DNA of 64,000 bases from Hydrogenophaga intermedia (GCF_000723405.1 NZ_CCAE010000005.1:62001-126000); one strand, 5' to 3'; shown: positions 40,196 through 49,881, counted from the stretch's first letter. Numbers and translations are program-made. Notes: a model not told the origin generated them from the letters alone.

Positions 40196-40348
40196 GGTGG
40201 AAGGCTCGCTCAGTGATTCAAGGAGTCATGGGCCCCGCGCTTCGGGCGGGATGGATGCAACGATCCACCCCGCTCAGTGCCTCACCAATACGCGCAGTCC
40301 CTCACCTTTTCCTCACGTCAGGCAAGCTCCAAGCGCTGACCACCCCAC

Positions 40349-40825
40349 TCACGCCGGGCTCGACCTCAACCCGTAGGTCTTGTCCCCGATGAACAGGTAC
40401 TCCACGCGAAGGACCGGCTCGCCGCGCTCGCCCTCGAAGGTGAAGCCGACCATGGCCACGCTGTCGCCCACCTTCACCTCCGGCACCTGCCACTGGTTCA
40501 TGCGGAAGATGGGCGCGAGTTCGATTTCCCAGCGCCGGTCCTTGCGCTTTGGCACCGTGGCGCGCGCCAACAGCGCGGCGCCATCCACCGTGGCCGACTG
40601 CGCCGGCACCGGCCGCTGCGCCAGGCCCGCGGGCACGGCCAGGTTCTCCGGCACCTCCAGCACCAGCTCGGCGTGCGGGTTGCGCCAGGCCACCTGCACG
40701 GCCTTGCCTTCCAGGTAAAGGGGGCGGTTCTGGTCGAAGCTGCTCCAGCCATGGTGCGCGCGCGCCGCGCCGGCCACACCGCCCAGCGCCAGGGCGCCGG
40801 CCTGCAACAGGGTTCGTCTGTCCAT
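40349..40825 (-). CDS. DUF6152-like exported protein
   Basis: A 158-aa protein. The N-terminus DRRTLLQAGALALGGVAGAARA is a signal peptide with twin arginines, possibly Tat-dependent, ending before HHGW. The following HHGWSSFDQNRPLYLEG and VAWRNPHAELVLEVP match the DUF6152 family of small secreted proteins found next to membrane proteins of this kind. An AGGAGG ribosome site precedes the ATG. It is 13 bp after the membrane protein gene, so they form one operon. Confidence 0.8.
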   Translation of the reverse strand: MDRRTLLQAGALALGGVAGAARAHHGWSSFDQNRPLYLEGKAVQVAWRNPHAELVLEVPENLAVPAGLAQRPVPAQSATVDGAALLARATVPKRKDRRWEIELAPIFRMNQWQVPEVKVGDSVAMVGFTFEGERGEPVLRVEYLFIGDKTYGLRSSPA

Positions 40826-40838
40826 CGGGGTACCTCCT

Positions 40839-41258
40839 TCAGACGTAGCCGATCCAGCGGCCACAGGTGATCACCAACAACCACAGCAGCGTCGACAGCG
40901 CCATCAGCGCGCGCGCCGTGCCATCCAGGCGCTGCAACGAATGCCGTCCGTGGAACCAGCCCGCGTTGCACGCCGCCAGCGCGATCAGCGCCATCTTGGC
41001 TGTGAATACGCGGTTGGCCAACAGTTCCGATGGCATGGTGGCGAACATCGTCAGGCCGCTGGCCGCCGCCAGGCCGAAGCCCAGGCCCGCCAGGCACAGG
41101 CTCAAGCGCGCCAGCGGCTGCACCGGCAGGGCCGCGCCCAGGCCGAACACCCGCGCCTCCAGCAGCAGCAGGTTGCCCAGCAGCAAGGCGATGCCCACGA
41201 TGTGCACCACCTCCAGCATGGGGTAGGCCCAGGGGTGCGCGCCCAGCGCAGCGAACAC
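40839..41258 (-). CDS. Multi-pass membrane protein (DUF6644-like)
   Basis: A 139-aa protein with about four membrane helices (MLEVVHIVGIALLLGNLLLLEA, LCLAGLGFGLAAASGLTMFA, FTAKMALIALAACNAGWFHG, LMALSTLLWLLVITCGRWIG). The His in EVVHIVGIALLLG and the GWFHGRH segment could bind heme or metal, as in cytochrome-like families. A GTG start is chosen because GGAGG sits seven bases before it, overlapping the asparaginase stop. Encoded between asparaginase and the DUF6152 gene. Confidence 0.75.
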   Translation of the reverse strand: MFAALGAHPWAYPMLEVVHIVGIALLLGNLLLLEARVFGLGAALPVQPLARLSLCLAGLGFGLAAASGLTMFATMPSELLANRVFTAKMALIALAACNAGWFHGRHSLQRLDGTARALMALSTLLWLLVITCGRWIGYV

Positions 41259-41260
41259 GC

Positions 41261-42223
41261 TCAAGCCTCCAGCAGGTCCAGCGTCAGCGCCCAGCGCGCC
41301 TTGGGCGGCGACAGGCCGTCGATGTCGGCAAACGGCTGCTGAGGGTACGGCACCGGCGGCGCGCCGTTGCGGTTGGCGATGACCACGCGCACCCCCGCGG
41401 CCTCGGCCTCGCGCAGCGCAGCATCCAGCTCGGTGTGCAGAGACGCATTGCCCGTGCCCGACACCACGATGCCTTGCACGCGCTGCTCCGGCGACGCGGC
41501 GAGCAATGCGCGCACCGGCCAGGCTTGCGCGTCGGCGTGGCTGCTGAGCCAGACCACGCGCGGCATGGCGCTCGCGCGCAGGAAGGCCTCGACGCGGCCG
41601 GTGCGGCGCGCCGCCACCGGCCAGTCGCGAAAGCGCCGCACGCGGCCCTCTTCCACCTGCGCGATCACGCCGGCGTCGCCGGAGTCGAAAGGGTCCGTGC
41701 GGTACGGGTGCTGCTTGGCCACCTCGTGAGGCCCGTGCACGCGACCCGCGCACACCACCACCACGCCGCGCGCGCCGGGCTCGGTGGCCACCGCCACCGC
41801 GTCGCTCAGGTTCTGCGGTCCGTCGGGCGACACGGCCGTGGCCGGGCGCATCGCGCAGGTCAGCACGAGGGGCTTGGCCGGCGCCAGCAGCGTCTGCAGG
41901 AGGTAGGCGGTTTCCTCGATGGTGTCGGTGCCGTGCGTGACGACGATGCCCTGCACCGAGGGGTCGGCCAGGTGCACACGGGCGCGGTCCACGAGGCGCT
42001 GCAAATCCGCCAGGCGCATGTCCTTGCTGTTGATCTGCGCCACCTGCTCGAAGCTCACGTTCCGGCCTTGCAGCACCGGCAGGCCGGCGGCCAGGTCCTC
42101 CACCGGCACGGCGCCGGCGTCATACCCCACGTTGTCGCCCGCGCGCTCGGCCCGGCCGGCGATGGTCCCGCCCATGCCCAGCACCACGACGCGCGCGGCC
42201 TTGGTTGGCTCACCCACTTGCAT
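41261..42223 (-). CDS. L-asparaginase, type I/II family, cytoplasmic
   Basis: A 320-aa amidohydrolase converting asparagine to aspartate and ammonia. The first signature [12 protein letters not shown] carries the nucleophile Thr20; the second, [15 protein letters not shown], has Thr96 and Asp100. There is no signal peptide, so it acts in the cytoplasm. It is divergent from lexA with 86 bp between; the SOS boxes in that gap could touch its expression too. Confidence 0.92.
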   Translation of the reverse strand: MQVGEPTKAARVVVLGMGGTIAGRAERAGDNVGYDAGAVPVEDLAAGLPVLQGRNVSFEQVAQINSKDMRLADLQRLVDRARVHLADPSVQGIVVTHGTDTIEETAYLLQTLLAPAKPLVLTCAMRPATAVSPDGPQNLSDAVAVATEPGARGVVVVCAGRVHGPHEVAKQHPYRTDPFDSGDAGVIAQVEEGRVRRFRDWPVAARRTGRVEAFLRASAMPRVVWLSSHADAQAWPVRALLAASPEQRVQGIVVSGTGNASLHTELDAALREAEAAGVRVVIANRNGAPPVPYPQQPFADIDGLSPPKARWALTLDLLEA

Positions 42224-42233
42224 TCTCCGATCA

Positions 42234-42251
42234 ACTGGTTAAAAATACAGA
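42234..42251 (+). promoter_or_regulatory. LexA (SOS) box 1 upstream of lexA
   Basis: CTGG-TTAAAAAT-ACAG (42235-42250) fits the CTGT-N8-ACAG LexA operator with one mismatch in the left arm. It lies in the divergent gap between the asparaginase and lexA genes. Confidence 0.75.
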
Positions 42252-42252
42252 T

Positions 42253-42271
42253 ACTGGATACCCAAACAGTA
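42253..42271 (+). promoter_or_regulatory. LexA (SOS) box 2 upstream of lexA
   Basis: TACTGGATACCCAAACAGTA (42252-42271) contains CTGG-N8-ACAG and extends the symmetry to TACTG/CAGTA. Its centre is 19 bp from that of box 1, so two LexA dimers could bind side by side and autoregulate lexA tightly. Confidence 0.85.
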
Positions 42272-42309
42272 TCCATAGCCCGCCCCACCGGCCCTTGATG
42301 CGAGGTTCC

Positions 42310-42984
42310 ATGCTCGACTCATCCGCTCCCAAGCTCACCGCCCGCCAGCAGCAGATCCTGGTGCTGATCCAGACCGCCATCGCGCGCACCGGGGCGCCCC
42401 CCACGCGCGCCGAAATCGCGGCCGAACTGGGCTTCAAATCGGCCAACGCGGCCGAAGAGCACCTGCAGGCCCTGGCGCGCAAGGGCGTCATCGAACTGGT
42501 CAGCGGCACCTCGCGCGGCATCCGCCTGCGCCGGGCCGATCTGCAGAGTATCCACCGCGACAACCAGCTCACCCTGCCCCTGCCGGGCCTGGCGCAACTG
42601 GTGCTGCCCCTCATCGGCCGGGTCGCGGCGGGCTCGCCCATCCTCGCTCAGGAACACGTGGACCAGACCTACAGCGTCGAACCCGGCCTGTTCCAGCGCA
42701 CGCCCGACTACCTCCTGCGCGTGCGCGGCATGTCCATGCGCGACGCCGGCATCCTCGACGGCGACCTGCTCGCCGTGGCCTCCACACGCGAGGCCCGCAA
42801 CGGCCAGATCGTGGTGGCCCGCCTGGGCGACGACGTCACCGTCAAGCGCTACCAGCGCCAGCGCGACCACATCGAGCTGCACGCCGAAAACCCCGACTAC
42901 CCCACCATCGTGGTCGAACCCGGCGAGCCCTTCGAAATCGAAGGGCTCGCCGTCGGCCTGATCCGCAACAACTTCCAGAACTGA
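42310..42984 (+). CDS. lexA: SOS-response repressor LexA
   Basis: A 224-aa self-cleaving repressor. The winged helix has [22 protein letters not shown]. The cleavage site Ala107-Gly108 lies in GRVAAGSP, and the catalytic dyad is Ser142 (GMSMRD) and Lys179 (VTVKRYQ). The ATG at 42310 gives the usual start; an in-frame ATG at 42298 is possible. Tandem LexA boxes upstream show autoregulation. Confidence 0.97.
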   Translation: MLDSSAPKLTARQQQILVLIQTAIARTGAPPTRAEIAAELGFKSANAAEEHLQALARKGVIELVSGTSRGIRLRRADLQSIHRDNQLTLPLPGLAQLVLPLIGRVAAGSPILAQEHVDQTYSVEPGLFQRTPDYLLRVRGMSMRDAGILDGDLLAVASTREARNGQIVVARLGDDVTVKRYQRQRDHIELHAENPDYPTIVVEPGEPFEIEGLAVGLIRNNFQN

Positions 42985-43117
42985 CCTCCGGGTCGGCGCC
43001 GCCCCTGCGGGTGGCGGGCGTTGCGTGCCACCGGCCCCGGGCCCGGCGCGAAACCCCGCAGCGACGGCATTCCAGATCAATCCTGCCTGTGTTCAACCCC
43101 TTCATGAGGTGTTTCGC

Positions 43118-43426
43118 ATGGGACTGCTCTTTCACTCCTTCGCATCGAACAGCTGGCGCAAACCGCTGCAATTGATCGACTGCTGGCTGCCCGAACCCCG
43201 CACCGGCGCCGCCACGCCCCGCGCGGCATCCACCCCGTCTGCCAGCCCCACCGTGCGCCGCTTCGCCCGCGCCGGCTGGCTGGGGCGTTCGGCCGCCAAC
43301 GGCCCACGCGAGCACGACGGCCGCGTGGCCCTGGCCGGTCGCATCGACGAGGTCTGCCGCGAACTTGACCGACTCGCCGCGCAAGACGAAGCAGCACCCG
43401 CCAGGCTGCGACGGCAAGCGGCCTGA
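43118..43426 (+). CDS. Hypothetical protein downstream of lexA
   Basis: A 102-aa protein, GAGGT eight bases before the ATG. The N-terminus LLFHSFASNSWRKPLQLIDCWLPEPR is partly hydrophobic. An Ala/Pro/Thr-rich middle follows, then an amphipathic helix (DEVCRELDRLAAQDEAAPARL). I recognise no family. It lies 133 bp after lexA on the same strand, so SOS control is possible, but no LexA box is seen before it. Confidence 0.5.
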   Translation: MGLLFHSFASNSWRKPLQLIDCWLPEPRTGAATPRAASTPSASPTVRRFARAGWLGRSAANGPREHDGRVALAGRIDEVCRELDRLAAQDEAAPARLRRQAA

Positions 43427-43507
43427 GCCGCGCGCCGCGCCCCGGCCGCCACTGAACGCCACCGACGCCCACAAGGCGTTACAGGGGCGCCGGGCACAAT
43501 AGGCGGC

Positions 43508-44515
43508 ATGAACATCGTGATCCTCGACGACTACCAGGACGCCGTGCGCAAACTGCATTGCGCCGAGAAGCTCGAGCCCTACCCCGCCAAGGTCTTCACC
43601 AACACCGTCAAGGGTGTCGGCCAACTCTCCATCCGCCTTCGCGACGCCGACGTGCTCGTGCTCATCCGCGAGCGCACGCCCATCACCCGTCAGCTCATCG
43701 AGAAGCTGCCGCGGCTCAAGCTCATCGCGCAGACCGGGCGCATCGGCAGCCACGTGGACGTGGCCGCCTGCACGGAGCGCGGCATCGCCGTGGCCGAGGG
43801 CGTGGGTTCGCCCGTGTCCACGGCAGAACTCACCTGGGCGCTGGTGCTCGCGGCCATGCGACGCATCCCGCAATACGTCTCCAACCTCAAGCACGGCGCC
43901 TGGCAGCAGTCGGGGCTCAAATCCCTGGCCATGCCGCCCAACTTCGGCCTGGGCATGGTGCTGCGCGACAAGACGCTGGGCGTGTGGAGCTATGGCCGCA
44001 TCGGTCAGCTCGTCGCCGGCTACGGCCGTGCCTTCGGCATGCGGGTGGTGGTGTGGGGCTCGTCGGAGGCGCGCGCGCGCGCCGCCGACGACGGGTACGA
44101 CGTCGCCACCTCCAAGGAAGGCTTCTTCGAATGCTGCGACGTGCTGAGCCTGCACCTGCGGCTGGGCGAGCGCAGCCTGGGCTGCGTCAAGCTCGACGAC
44201 CTGCTGCGCATGAAGCCCACCTCGCTGCTGGTGAACACCTCGCGCGCCGAACTCATCGAAACCGATGCCCTGATCACCGCGCTCAACCGGGGCCGCCCGG
44301 GCATGGCGGCGGTGGACGTGTTCGAGTCCGAGCCCATCCTGCAGGGCCATGCGTTGCTGCGGTTGGAGAACTGCATCTGCACGCCGCACATCGGCTACGT
44401 GGAGCAGGACAGCTACGAGATGTACTTCAGCGCGGCCTTCGACAACGTGGTGAATTTCATCAAGGGCACGCCGACGAACATCGTCAACCCCGGCGCCTTG
44501 CAGGTGCGCCGCTGA
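43508..44515 (+). CDS. D-2-hydroxyacid dehydrogenase (NAD-dependent)
   Basis: A 335-aa oxidoreductase. The NAD motif is VWSYGRIGQLVAGYG; the first glycine of the usual GxGxxG is replaced. The catalytic Arg lies in SLLVNTSRAELIET, the Glu in AAVDVFESEP and the His in CTPHIGY. Members reduce 2-oxoacids or oxidise 2-hydroxyacids, for example phosphoglycerate. It differs from SerA in length and lacks an ACT domain. Substrate unknown. Confidence 0.9.
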   Translation: MNIVILDDYQDAVRKLHCAEKLEPYPAKVFTNTVKGVGQLSIRLRDADVLVLIRERTPITRQLIEKLPRLKLIAQTGRIGSHVDVAACTERGIAVAEGVGSPVSTAELTWALVLAAMRRIPQYVSNLKHGAWQQSGLKSLAMPPNFGLGMVLRDKTLGVWSYGRIGQLVAGYGRAFGMRVVVWGSSEARARAADDGYDVATSKEGFFECCDVLSLHLRLGERSLGCVKLDDLLRMKPTSLLVNTSRAELIETDALITALNRGRPGMAAVDVFESEPILQGHALLRLENCICTPHIGYVEQDSYEMYFSAAFDNVVNFIKGTPTNIVNPGALQVRR

Positions 44516-44543
44516 GCGGCAGCGCACCGGCCTTCATCCACGT

Positions 44544-46664
44544 TCAGCGGCGACGCTCGCCCTCGTCGTCGTCCTCGTTGCCCTTGTCCTGTGGGCGCGG
44601 GTCGTTGTCCACGATCTCGAAATCGATCAGGCTGCTCTCGCCGCTGCGCAGGATGCCGCTGCGTCCGGCGGTGGGCTCCACCGGCACGTCCACCTCGGGC
44701 AGCGAGGCCTCGAACTGCGACTCGGCCTCCAGATCCTCCAGGTTCACGTCGAGCGATTGGCGGGCCGACGCGGGCGGGATCACGTGCAGGTCCATGGGCA
44801 CGGTGCGACGCTGAGGGTCCTCGCCGGTCACGGTGAGTGGTGCGTTGCGCGACACCGCCTTGAGCGGCTGCATGGACGTGTTGCGGAATTCCTGCGGCGG
44901 CAGCGTGGCGGACTCGCGCTGAACGATGTCTTTGGCGATCGCGTGCAGCATCAGCAGTTCGCGGTAGGCCTCCAGGTCGAACACCTCCGTGTCGCCTTCC
45001 GCGGCGTCGCGGAACAGGCTGCGTTCGATGAGGTCGAGCACACGCGGCTGCGGCCACAGCGCCTGGATGCGACCGAAGGCCGACTCGTACGCGTCCAGGC
45101 CCCGGCCGCTGTCGGCGTAGCGATCGAACGCTGGCGCGCCGGCGTTGAACACCGTGTTGAACTCCTCGCGCAAGGCTTCGTACTCGGCACGGCGGCCCAG
45201 GCGGTGGTAGAGGCGGAACAGGTCGAGGTAGGCCAGCGGGCTGGGTTCGTGGCTTTCGGCCAAGTGGTTGCGCAGCACGTTGATGGCCTGGTCGTCCTCG
45301 CCAAGGGAGACGAAGAAGTCGGCCTGCTGCTGGATGTCAAAAAGCTCTTCGGCGGCCACGGAACGCGACCCGCCCAGCGCGCTGGGGGCGAAATCGCGGC
45401 GCTCTTGCGGCGGCAGCGTGCTGCCGAAGGTGGGTGCACGTCGGCTGGCCGGCGCCAGCGGCGCGGGCGTGGAGTCCACGTCCAGGTCCACATCGACCGA
45501 ATCCAGCGGCACCGGCGCGCTGGGCTCCAGCGGCGCACGGCGTGAAGCGCGGGGCGGGGCTTCGCCTTCCCCGTCGGGCCCGTTCCACCAGGCGCGCGAG
45601 GCGTCCGACGCGATGGCGGCGTCGCGGCGCTGGCGGCGCATCAACGCGACCAGGGCCGCCAGGGACACCAGCAGCAGGCCGCCCAACAGGAAGACCAGCC
45701 AGTTCGAGTAGCGCTGATCTTGCGCCAGCGCCAGCTGCGCGCTGAGTTCGGCCACGCGCGCCTGATCACGCTGCTGCGCTTCGCGAAAGCGCGCCATTTC
45801 CGATTCCAGCGCGGCCAGGCGCTCGGCGTTGCGGCGCGACTCTTCGTTGGCCAGCGACAGCGCGGCCTCCAGCGGGCTAGGTTCGGCGGAGGCCGCAGCG
45901 GGCGCCGCGGCGTCCGGGGCCGCGTTGGGCGAAGTGCCGGCGCTCAGGTCGGGCGGGTCGAGCCTCAGGCGCGGTGCGCCGGCCGGCGCAGAAGGGGCTG
46001 CGCCGGTGGCACCAGTGGCCGGCACAGGGGCCGGTGCCGCCGTGGTGGGTGCGGCCGGCGCGGATGCAGCCGCCGGTTTGGGTCTCGGCGCCACCGGCAC
46101 CTTGGACGGCCGGATCGGCGCGCGCGGGCGTTCGCGCACCACCGGGGCCGGCGGGCGCGCCGGGGTGGCGGCCGGCGCGGGGCTGGCCGCCGCAACGGGC
46201 GCGGGCGCGGGTGCGGGCGCAGGCGCCGGCACAGGCGCGGCGGGCGCCGGCCGTGGCATGGCGGCCTGGGGAGCCGGCGTCGCTACCACGGCCGGCTCAC
46301 TCACCAAATCGGCCAGAAGAACGTAGCGGCGCGTGAACGGCAGGCCGCAGCCGGCGCGCACCGACAGCGTGACGATGGGTTCGTTGACCGGCAGGCTGGA
46401 GACGACGCGGGCAATGCCCGTGAGCTCACCCGGCGCGACGCGCGGCGTGACCTGGACGAAATTCGGGGTGACCTGGATATCGCCGTAGAAGACGTCGGCC
46501 TGGATGCACTGGGTGGCGATGTCTTCGCCGGGTGAGAGCATGACCTGCACCTGCAGGTCCAGCGGCTGGCCGATCAGCGCGGCGCCGCTGTGTCGCCCGA
46601 GCGTGACCGCCGGAGCGCTCACGGCGGTTGATAGCAAAATGCAGGCTGTCCAGATCTGGCGCAC
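44544..46664 (-). CDS. FimV-like inner-membrane protein
   Basis: A 706-aa protein. The chosen GTG (46664) has GGAGG nine bases upstream and starts a signal peptide (RQIWTACILLSTAVSAPAVT). The FimV-like region follows (GAALIGQPLDLQVQVML), then an Ala/Pro-rich linker, a coiled coil (ERLAALESEMARFREAQQRD), a membrane helix (NWLVFLLGGLLLVSLAALVAL), and a cytoplasmic tail with TPR-like helices (SPLAYLDLFRLYHRLGRRAE). There is no LysM domain, unlike typical FimV. Such proteins organise type IV pilus machinery or the cell pole. Confidence 0.75.
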   Translation of the reverse strand: MRQIWTACILLSTAVSAPAVTLGRHSGAALIGQPLDLQVQVMLSPGEDIATQCIQADVFYGDIQVTPNFVQVTPRVAPGELTGIARVVSSLPVNEPIVTLSVRAGCGLPFTRRYVLLADLVSEPAVVATPAPQAAMPRPAPAAPVPAPAPAPAPAPVAAASPAPAATPARPPAPVVRERPRAPIRPSKVPVAPRPKPAAASAPAAPTTAAPAPVPATGATGAAPSAPAGAPRLRLDPPDLSAGTSPNAAPDAAAPAAASAEPSPLEAALSLANEESRRNAERLAALESEMARFREAQQRDQARVAELSAQLALAQDQRYSNWLVFLLGGLLLVSLAALVALMRRQRRDAAIASDASRAWWNGPDGEGEAPPRASRRAPLEPSAPVPLDSVDVDLDVDSTPAPLAPASRRAPTFGSTLPPQERRDFAPSALGGSRSVAAEELFDIQQQADFFVSLGEDDQAINVLRNHLAESHEPSPLAYLDLFRLYHRLGRRAEYEALREEFNTVFNAGAPAFDRYADSGRGLDAYESAFGRIQALWPQPRVLDLIERSLFRDAAEGDTEVFDLEAYRELLMLHAIAKDIVQRESATLPPQEFRNTSMQPLKAVSRNAPLTVTGEDPQRRTVPMDLHVIPPASARQSLDVNLEDLEAESQFEASLPEVDVPVEPTAGRSGILRSGESSLIDFEIVDNDPRPQDKGNEDDDEGERRR

Positions 46665-46738
46665 GTCGGGTTTCCCTCCAGAAGGTTGAAACATTTTGTC
46701 ATAGGCAATCTGGCTATCAACCGAAATACAACACACAT

Positions 46739-48259
46739 ATGCAAACCTTTTTTAAACGTGCGGCGGTCGTGGGCACCGGCGCGATGGGCCGTGGCATCGC
46801 CCAGATGGCAGCCCAGGCCGGCGCCGAGGTGTGGCTGTTCGACGCCCAGGCCGGGGCCGCCGCCGGCGCCCGCGACGCCCTCACCAAGACTTGGGACACC
46901 CTGCAATCCAAGGGCAAGCTCGACGCCGCCGCGCGCGACGCCAACGTGCAGCGCCTGAGAGTGGCCGAGTCCCTGCAAGACCTGGCTGGCTGCGACCTCG
47001 TGGTCGAGGCCATCGTGGAGCGCCTGGACGTCAAGCAAACGGTCTTCAAACAGCTCGAAGAGGTGATCGCCGCCGACGCGGTGCTGGTCAGCAACACCTC
47101 CTCGCTGTCGGTCACCGCCATCGCCGCCGCGCTCAAGCACCCGCAGCGCTTCGCGGGTTACCACTTTTTCAATCCGGTACCGTTGATGAAGGTGGTGGAG
47201 GTCATCGCCGGCCTCAAGACCGACCCGGCCGTGTGCGAGCGCCTGGCCGGCTTCACGCGCGCCTATGGCCACACCCCGGTCAGCGCGCAGGACACGCCCG
47301 GCTTCATCGTCAACCACGCCGGCCGCGGCTACGGCACCGAGGCCCTGCGCGTGGCGGGCGAGCGCGTGGCCGACTTCGCCACCATGGACCGCATCCTGAA
47401 GGACCAGATGGGCTTTCGCCTCGGCCCCTTCGAGCTGATGGACCTGACCGCCCTGGACGTGTCGCACCCGGTGATGGAGTCCATCTACCACCAGTACTAC
47501 GAGGAGCCGCGCTACCGCCCCAGCGTGATCACCGCGCAGCGCCTGGCCGGCGGCGTGGTGGGCAAGAAGGTGGGCGACGGCTTCTACAAGTACGTGGACG
47601 GGGCCGCCCAGGTACCGCCCGAGCCGCCCGTGCCCGCCGTGGGCACGCTGCCGCCGGTGTGGGTGTCGCCCAAGGCCGCGCGCCGCCAGGAGCTGTACCA
47701 ATTGCTCAAGAACCTGGACGCGCGCATCGAAACCGGCGCCGCGCCGAGCGAGCAGGCGCTGATCATCGTGGCACCGCTGGGCATGGACGTGACCACGCTG
47801 GCCGCCGTGGAGCGCCTGGATGCCACGCGCACCCTGGGCATCGACATGATGCTGGAGGACAGCGCCACCAAACGCCGCGTGCTGGCCACCAACCCCGCCA
47901 CCCGGCCCGACATGCGCGATGCCGCGCACGCCCTCTTCGCTCGCGACGGCAAGGCCGTGAGTGTGGTGCGCGACAGCGGCGGCTTCGTCACGCAGCGCGT
48001 GGTGGCCACCATCGTCAACATCGCGGCCGACATGTGCCAGCAGGGCATCTGCTCGCCGGCCGATCTCGACGTCGCCGTGACCCTGGGCCTGGGGTACCCC
48101 ATGGGTCCGCTGGCCATGGGCGACCGCATCGGGCCCACCAACGTGCTCGAGATCCTGTTCAACCTGCAGACGGTGTACGGCGATCCGCGCTACCGCCCCT
48201 CGCCCTGGCTGCGCCGCCGCGGCGCCCTGGGTCTGAGCCTCACGCACGAAGAAATCTGA
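46739..48259 (+). CDS. 3-hydroxyacyl-CoA dehydrogenase, PaaH/PaaC type
   Basis: A 506-aa NAD-dependent enzyme. The Rossmann motif VVGTGAMGRGIAQMAAQAG is at ~10-28, followed by SNTSSLSVTAIAAAL and AGYHFFNPVPLMKVVEV. Two C-terminal 3HCDH domains follow, with DTPGFIVNHAGRGYG. The ~500-aa length with tandem C-domains is that of the PaaH/PaaC (3-hydroxyadipyl-CoA) group, not the short FadB-like form. The stop overlaps the next ATG by one base (TGATG). Confidence 0.9.
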   Translation: MQTFFKRAAVVGTGAMGRGIAQMAAQAGAEVWLFDAQAGAAAGARDALTKTWDTLQSKGKLDAAARDANVQRLRVAESLQDLAGCDLVVEAIVERLDVKQTVFKQLEEVIAADAVLVSNTSSLSVTAIAAALKHPQRFAGYHFFNPVPLMKVVEVIAGLKTDPAVCERLAGFTRAYGHTPVSAQDTPGFIVNHAGRGYGTEALRVAGERVADFATMDRILKDQMGFRLGPFELMDLTALDVSHPVMESIYHQYYEEPRYRPSVITAQRLAGGVVGKKVGDGFYKYVDGAAQVPPEPPVPAVGTLPPVWVSPKAARRQELYQLLKNLDARIETGAAPSEQALIIVAPLGMDVTTLAAVERLDATRTLGIDMMLEDSATKRRVLATNPATRPDMRDAAHALFARDGKAVSVVRDSGGFVTQRVVATIVNIAADMCQQGICSPADLDVAVTLGLGYPMGPLAMGDRIGPTNVLEILFNLQTVYGDPRYRPSPWLRRRGALGLSLTHEEI

Positions 48260-49038
48260 TGACCGCCAGCCTCAAAAGCCACAGCGTGGGCGCCACCATG
48301 GTGCTCACCATCAGCAACCCCGAGCACCGCAACGCGCTCGGGCCCGAGCTCTACGCCGCCGGTGTGGAAGCCCTCAATGTGGCCGAGAGCAGTGCCGACG
48401 TGCGCAGCGTGGTCATCGTGGGCGAAGGCCGCCACTTCTGCGCGGGCGGCAACCTGCAGCGCCTGCAGGCCAACCGCCAGCAGCCGATCGAGGTGCAGGC
48501 ACAGAGCGTCGGCGGCCTGCACAACTGGATCGAGACCATCCACACCTTCCCCAAGCCGGTGATCGCCGCCGTCGAGGGCGCCTGCGCAGGCGCAGGCTTC
48601 TCGCTCGCGCTGGCCTGCGACTTCATCGTCGCCGCGCGCGACGCCGTCTTCGTCATGGCCTACAGCAACATCGGCATCTCGCCCGACGGTGGCGGCAGTT
48701 GGGCGCTGGCGCGCTCCCTGCCGCGCGCCACGGTGATGCAGTTGCTCATGGCCGGCGAACGCATCACGCCCGAGCGGCTGCAACAGCTCGGTGTGGTCGG
48801 CACCCTCACCGAGGGCGGCGCCGCCATGGGTGAGGCCCTGGCCCTGGCCGAGAAGCTGAACGCGCGCGCGCCGAATGCGTTGGCCAGCATCAAGGAACTC
48901 GTCAACGACGCGGCCACGAACCCGCTGCACACGCACCTGGCGGCCGAGCTCGACCACTTCGTGCGCAACGTGCACCACGCCAACGGTGGCGAGGGCATCG
49001 CGGCCTTCCTGGAGAAGCGGACGCCGCAGTACCGCTGA
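48259..49038 (+). CDS. Enoyl-CoA hydratase/isomerase family protein
   Basis: A 259-aa crotonase-fold enzyme. The oxyanion-hole segments are GEGRHFCAGGNLQRL and VEGACAGAGFSLALACDF; the downstream SNIGISPDGGGSWAL is of the isomerase-like type, in which the hydratase glutamates are not evident. It probably acts with the hydroxyacyl-CoA dehydrogenase just upstream. The acyl-CoA substrate is unknown. Confidence 0.9.
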   Translation: MTASLKSHSVGATMVLTISNPEHRNALGPELYAAGVEALNVAESSADVRSVVIVGEGRHFCAGGNLQRLQANRQQPIEVQAQSVGGLHNWIETIHTFPKPVIAAVEGACAGAGFSLALACDFIVAARDAVFVMAYSNIGISPDGGGSWALARSLPRATVMQLLMAGERITPERLQQLGVVGTLTEGGAAMGEALALAEKLNARAPNALASIKELVNDAATNPLHTHLAAELDHFVRNVHHANGGEGIAAFLEKRTPQYR

Positions 49039-49127
49039 CCCGCCCGGCCGCATCGGACCCACCGGCCCTGGAAGGCAGGTCCCCGGCGCGACAGGCCAGC
49101 CCCCTTCAGTCACTCAAACGACAGACC

Positions 49128-49847
49128 ATGGACGAGCCGATTCTGACAATGGAAGAACGCGAGGCGATCAACGGTGGTCGCTGGTTCAACACCCTCTCAC
49201 CTTCCCTGCGTCACGACATCCTTCGATGCGCCTACGTCAAGCGATTCAAAGACGGCGACCTGATCGTCGCGCGCGGCGAACCGCCCAACGAGTGGAGCGC
49301 GGTGGCCAAGGGAGCGGTGCGCGTGAGCTCTACCTCGCTGTCGGGCAAGCAGATCACGCTGACCTACGTGGAGCCGGGCGTGTGGTTCGGCGACGTGGCG
49401 ATGTTCGACGGCGACCAGCGCACGCACGACGCCTACGCGCATGGTCCCACCACACTGCTGTGCGTGTCCCGAACCGATTTCCAGAAGATCCTGGCCTCGC
49501 ACGTGGAGCTGTACGAGGCGCTGATGCGCCTGCAGGCGCGGCGCATCCGCACCCTGTTCGGCCTGGTGGAAGACCTCAACACCCTGCCCCTGCGCGCGCG
49601 CCTGGCCAAGCAGCTGCTGCACCTGGTGCGCAGCTACGGCGTGCCCTGCCTGAACGACGGCAACGAGACGCGCATCGGCCTGCAACTGGCGCAGGAAGAA
49701 CTGGCGCAGTTGCTGGGTGCCTCGCGTCAGCGCGTGAACCAGGAACTCAAGTCGATGGAGCGCGAGGACGCGATCCGCATCGAACAGGGTGGCCTCGTCA
49801 TCCGCAACCGGGCGGCACTCATGCGCATCGCCGAAGCCGAAACCTGA
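49128..49847 (+). CDS. Crp/Fnr-family transcriptional regulator
   Basis: A 239-aa protein with a cyclic-nucleotide-type sensor domain (FKDGDLIVARGEPPNEW, then GVWFGDVAMFDG) and a C-terminal helix-turn-helix (LAQEELAQLLGASRQRVNQEL). The N-terminal cysteine cluster of Fnr is absent, so it is not an oxygen sensor of that kind. It lies inside the acyl-CoA catabolism run and probably regulates it. Confidence 0.92.
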   Translation: MDEPILTMEEREAINGGRWFNTLSPSLRHDILRCAYVKRFKDGDLIVARGEPPNEWSAVAKGAVRVSSTSLSGKQITLTYVEPGVWFGDVAMFDGDQRTHDAYAHGPTTLLCVSRTDFQKILASHVELYEALMRLQARRIRTLFGLVEDLNTLPLRARLAKQLLHLVRSYGVPCLNDGNETRIGLQLAQEELAQLLGASRQRVNQELKSMEREDAIRIEQGGLVIRNRAALMRIAEAET

Positions 49848-49881
49848 ACCCCATCGCGACACCCCGCACCGCAGCAGCCGA

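Noticed and set aside
42205-42309. An open extension upstream of the lexA ATG
   Set aside because: It overlaps the LexA boxes and promoter and lacks homology; the LexA family start is at or near 42310.
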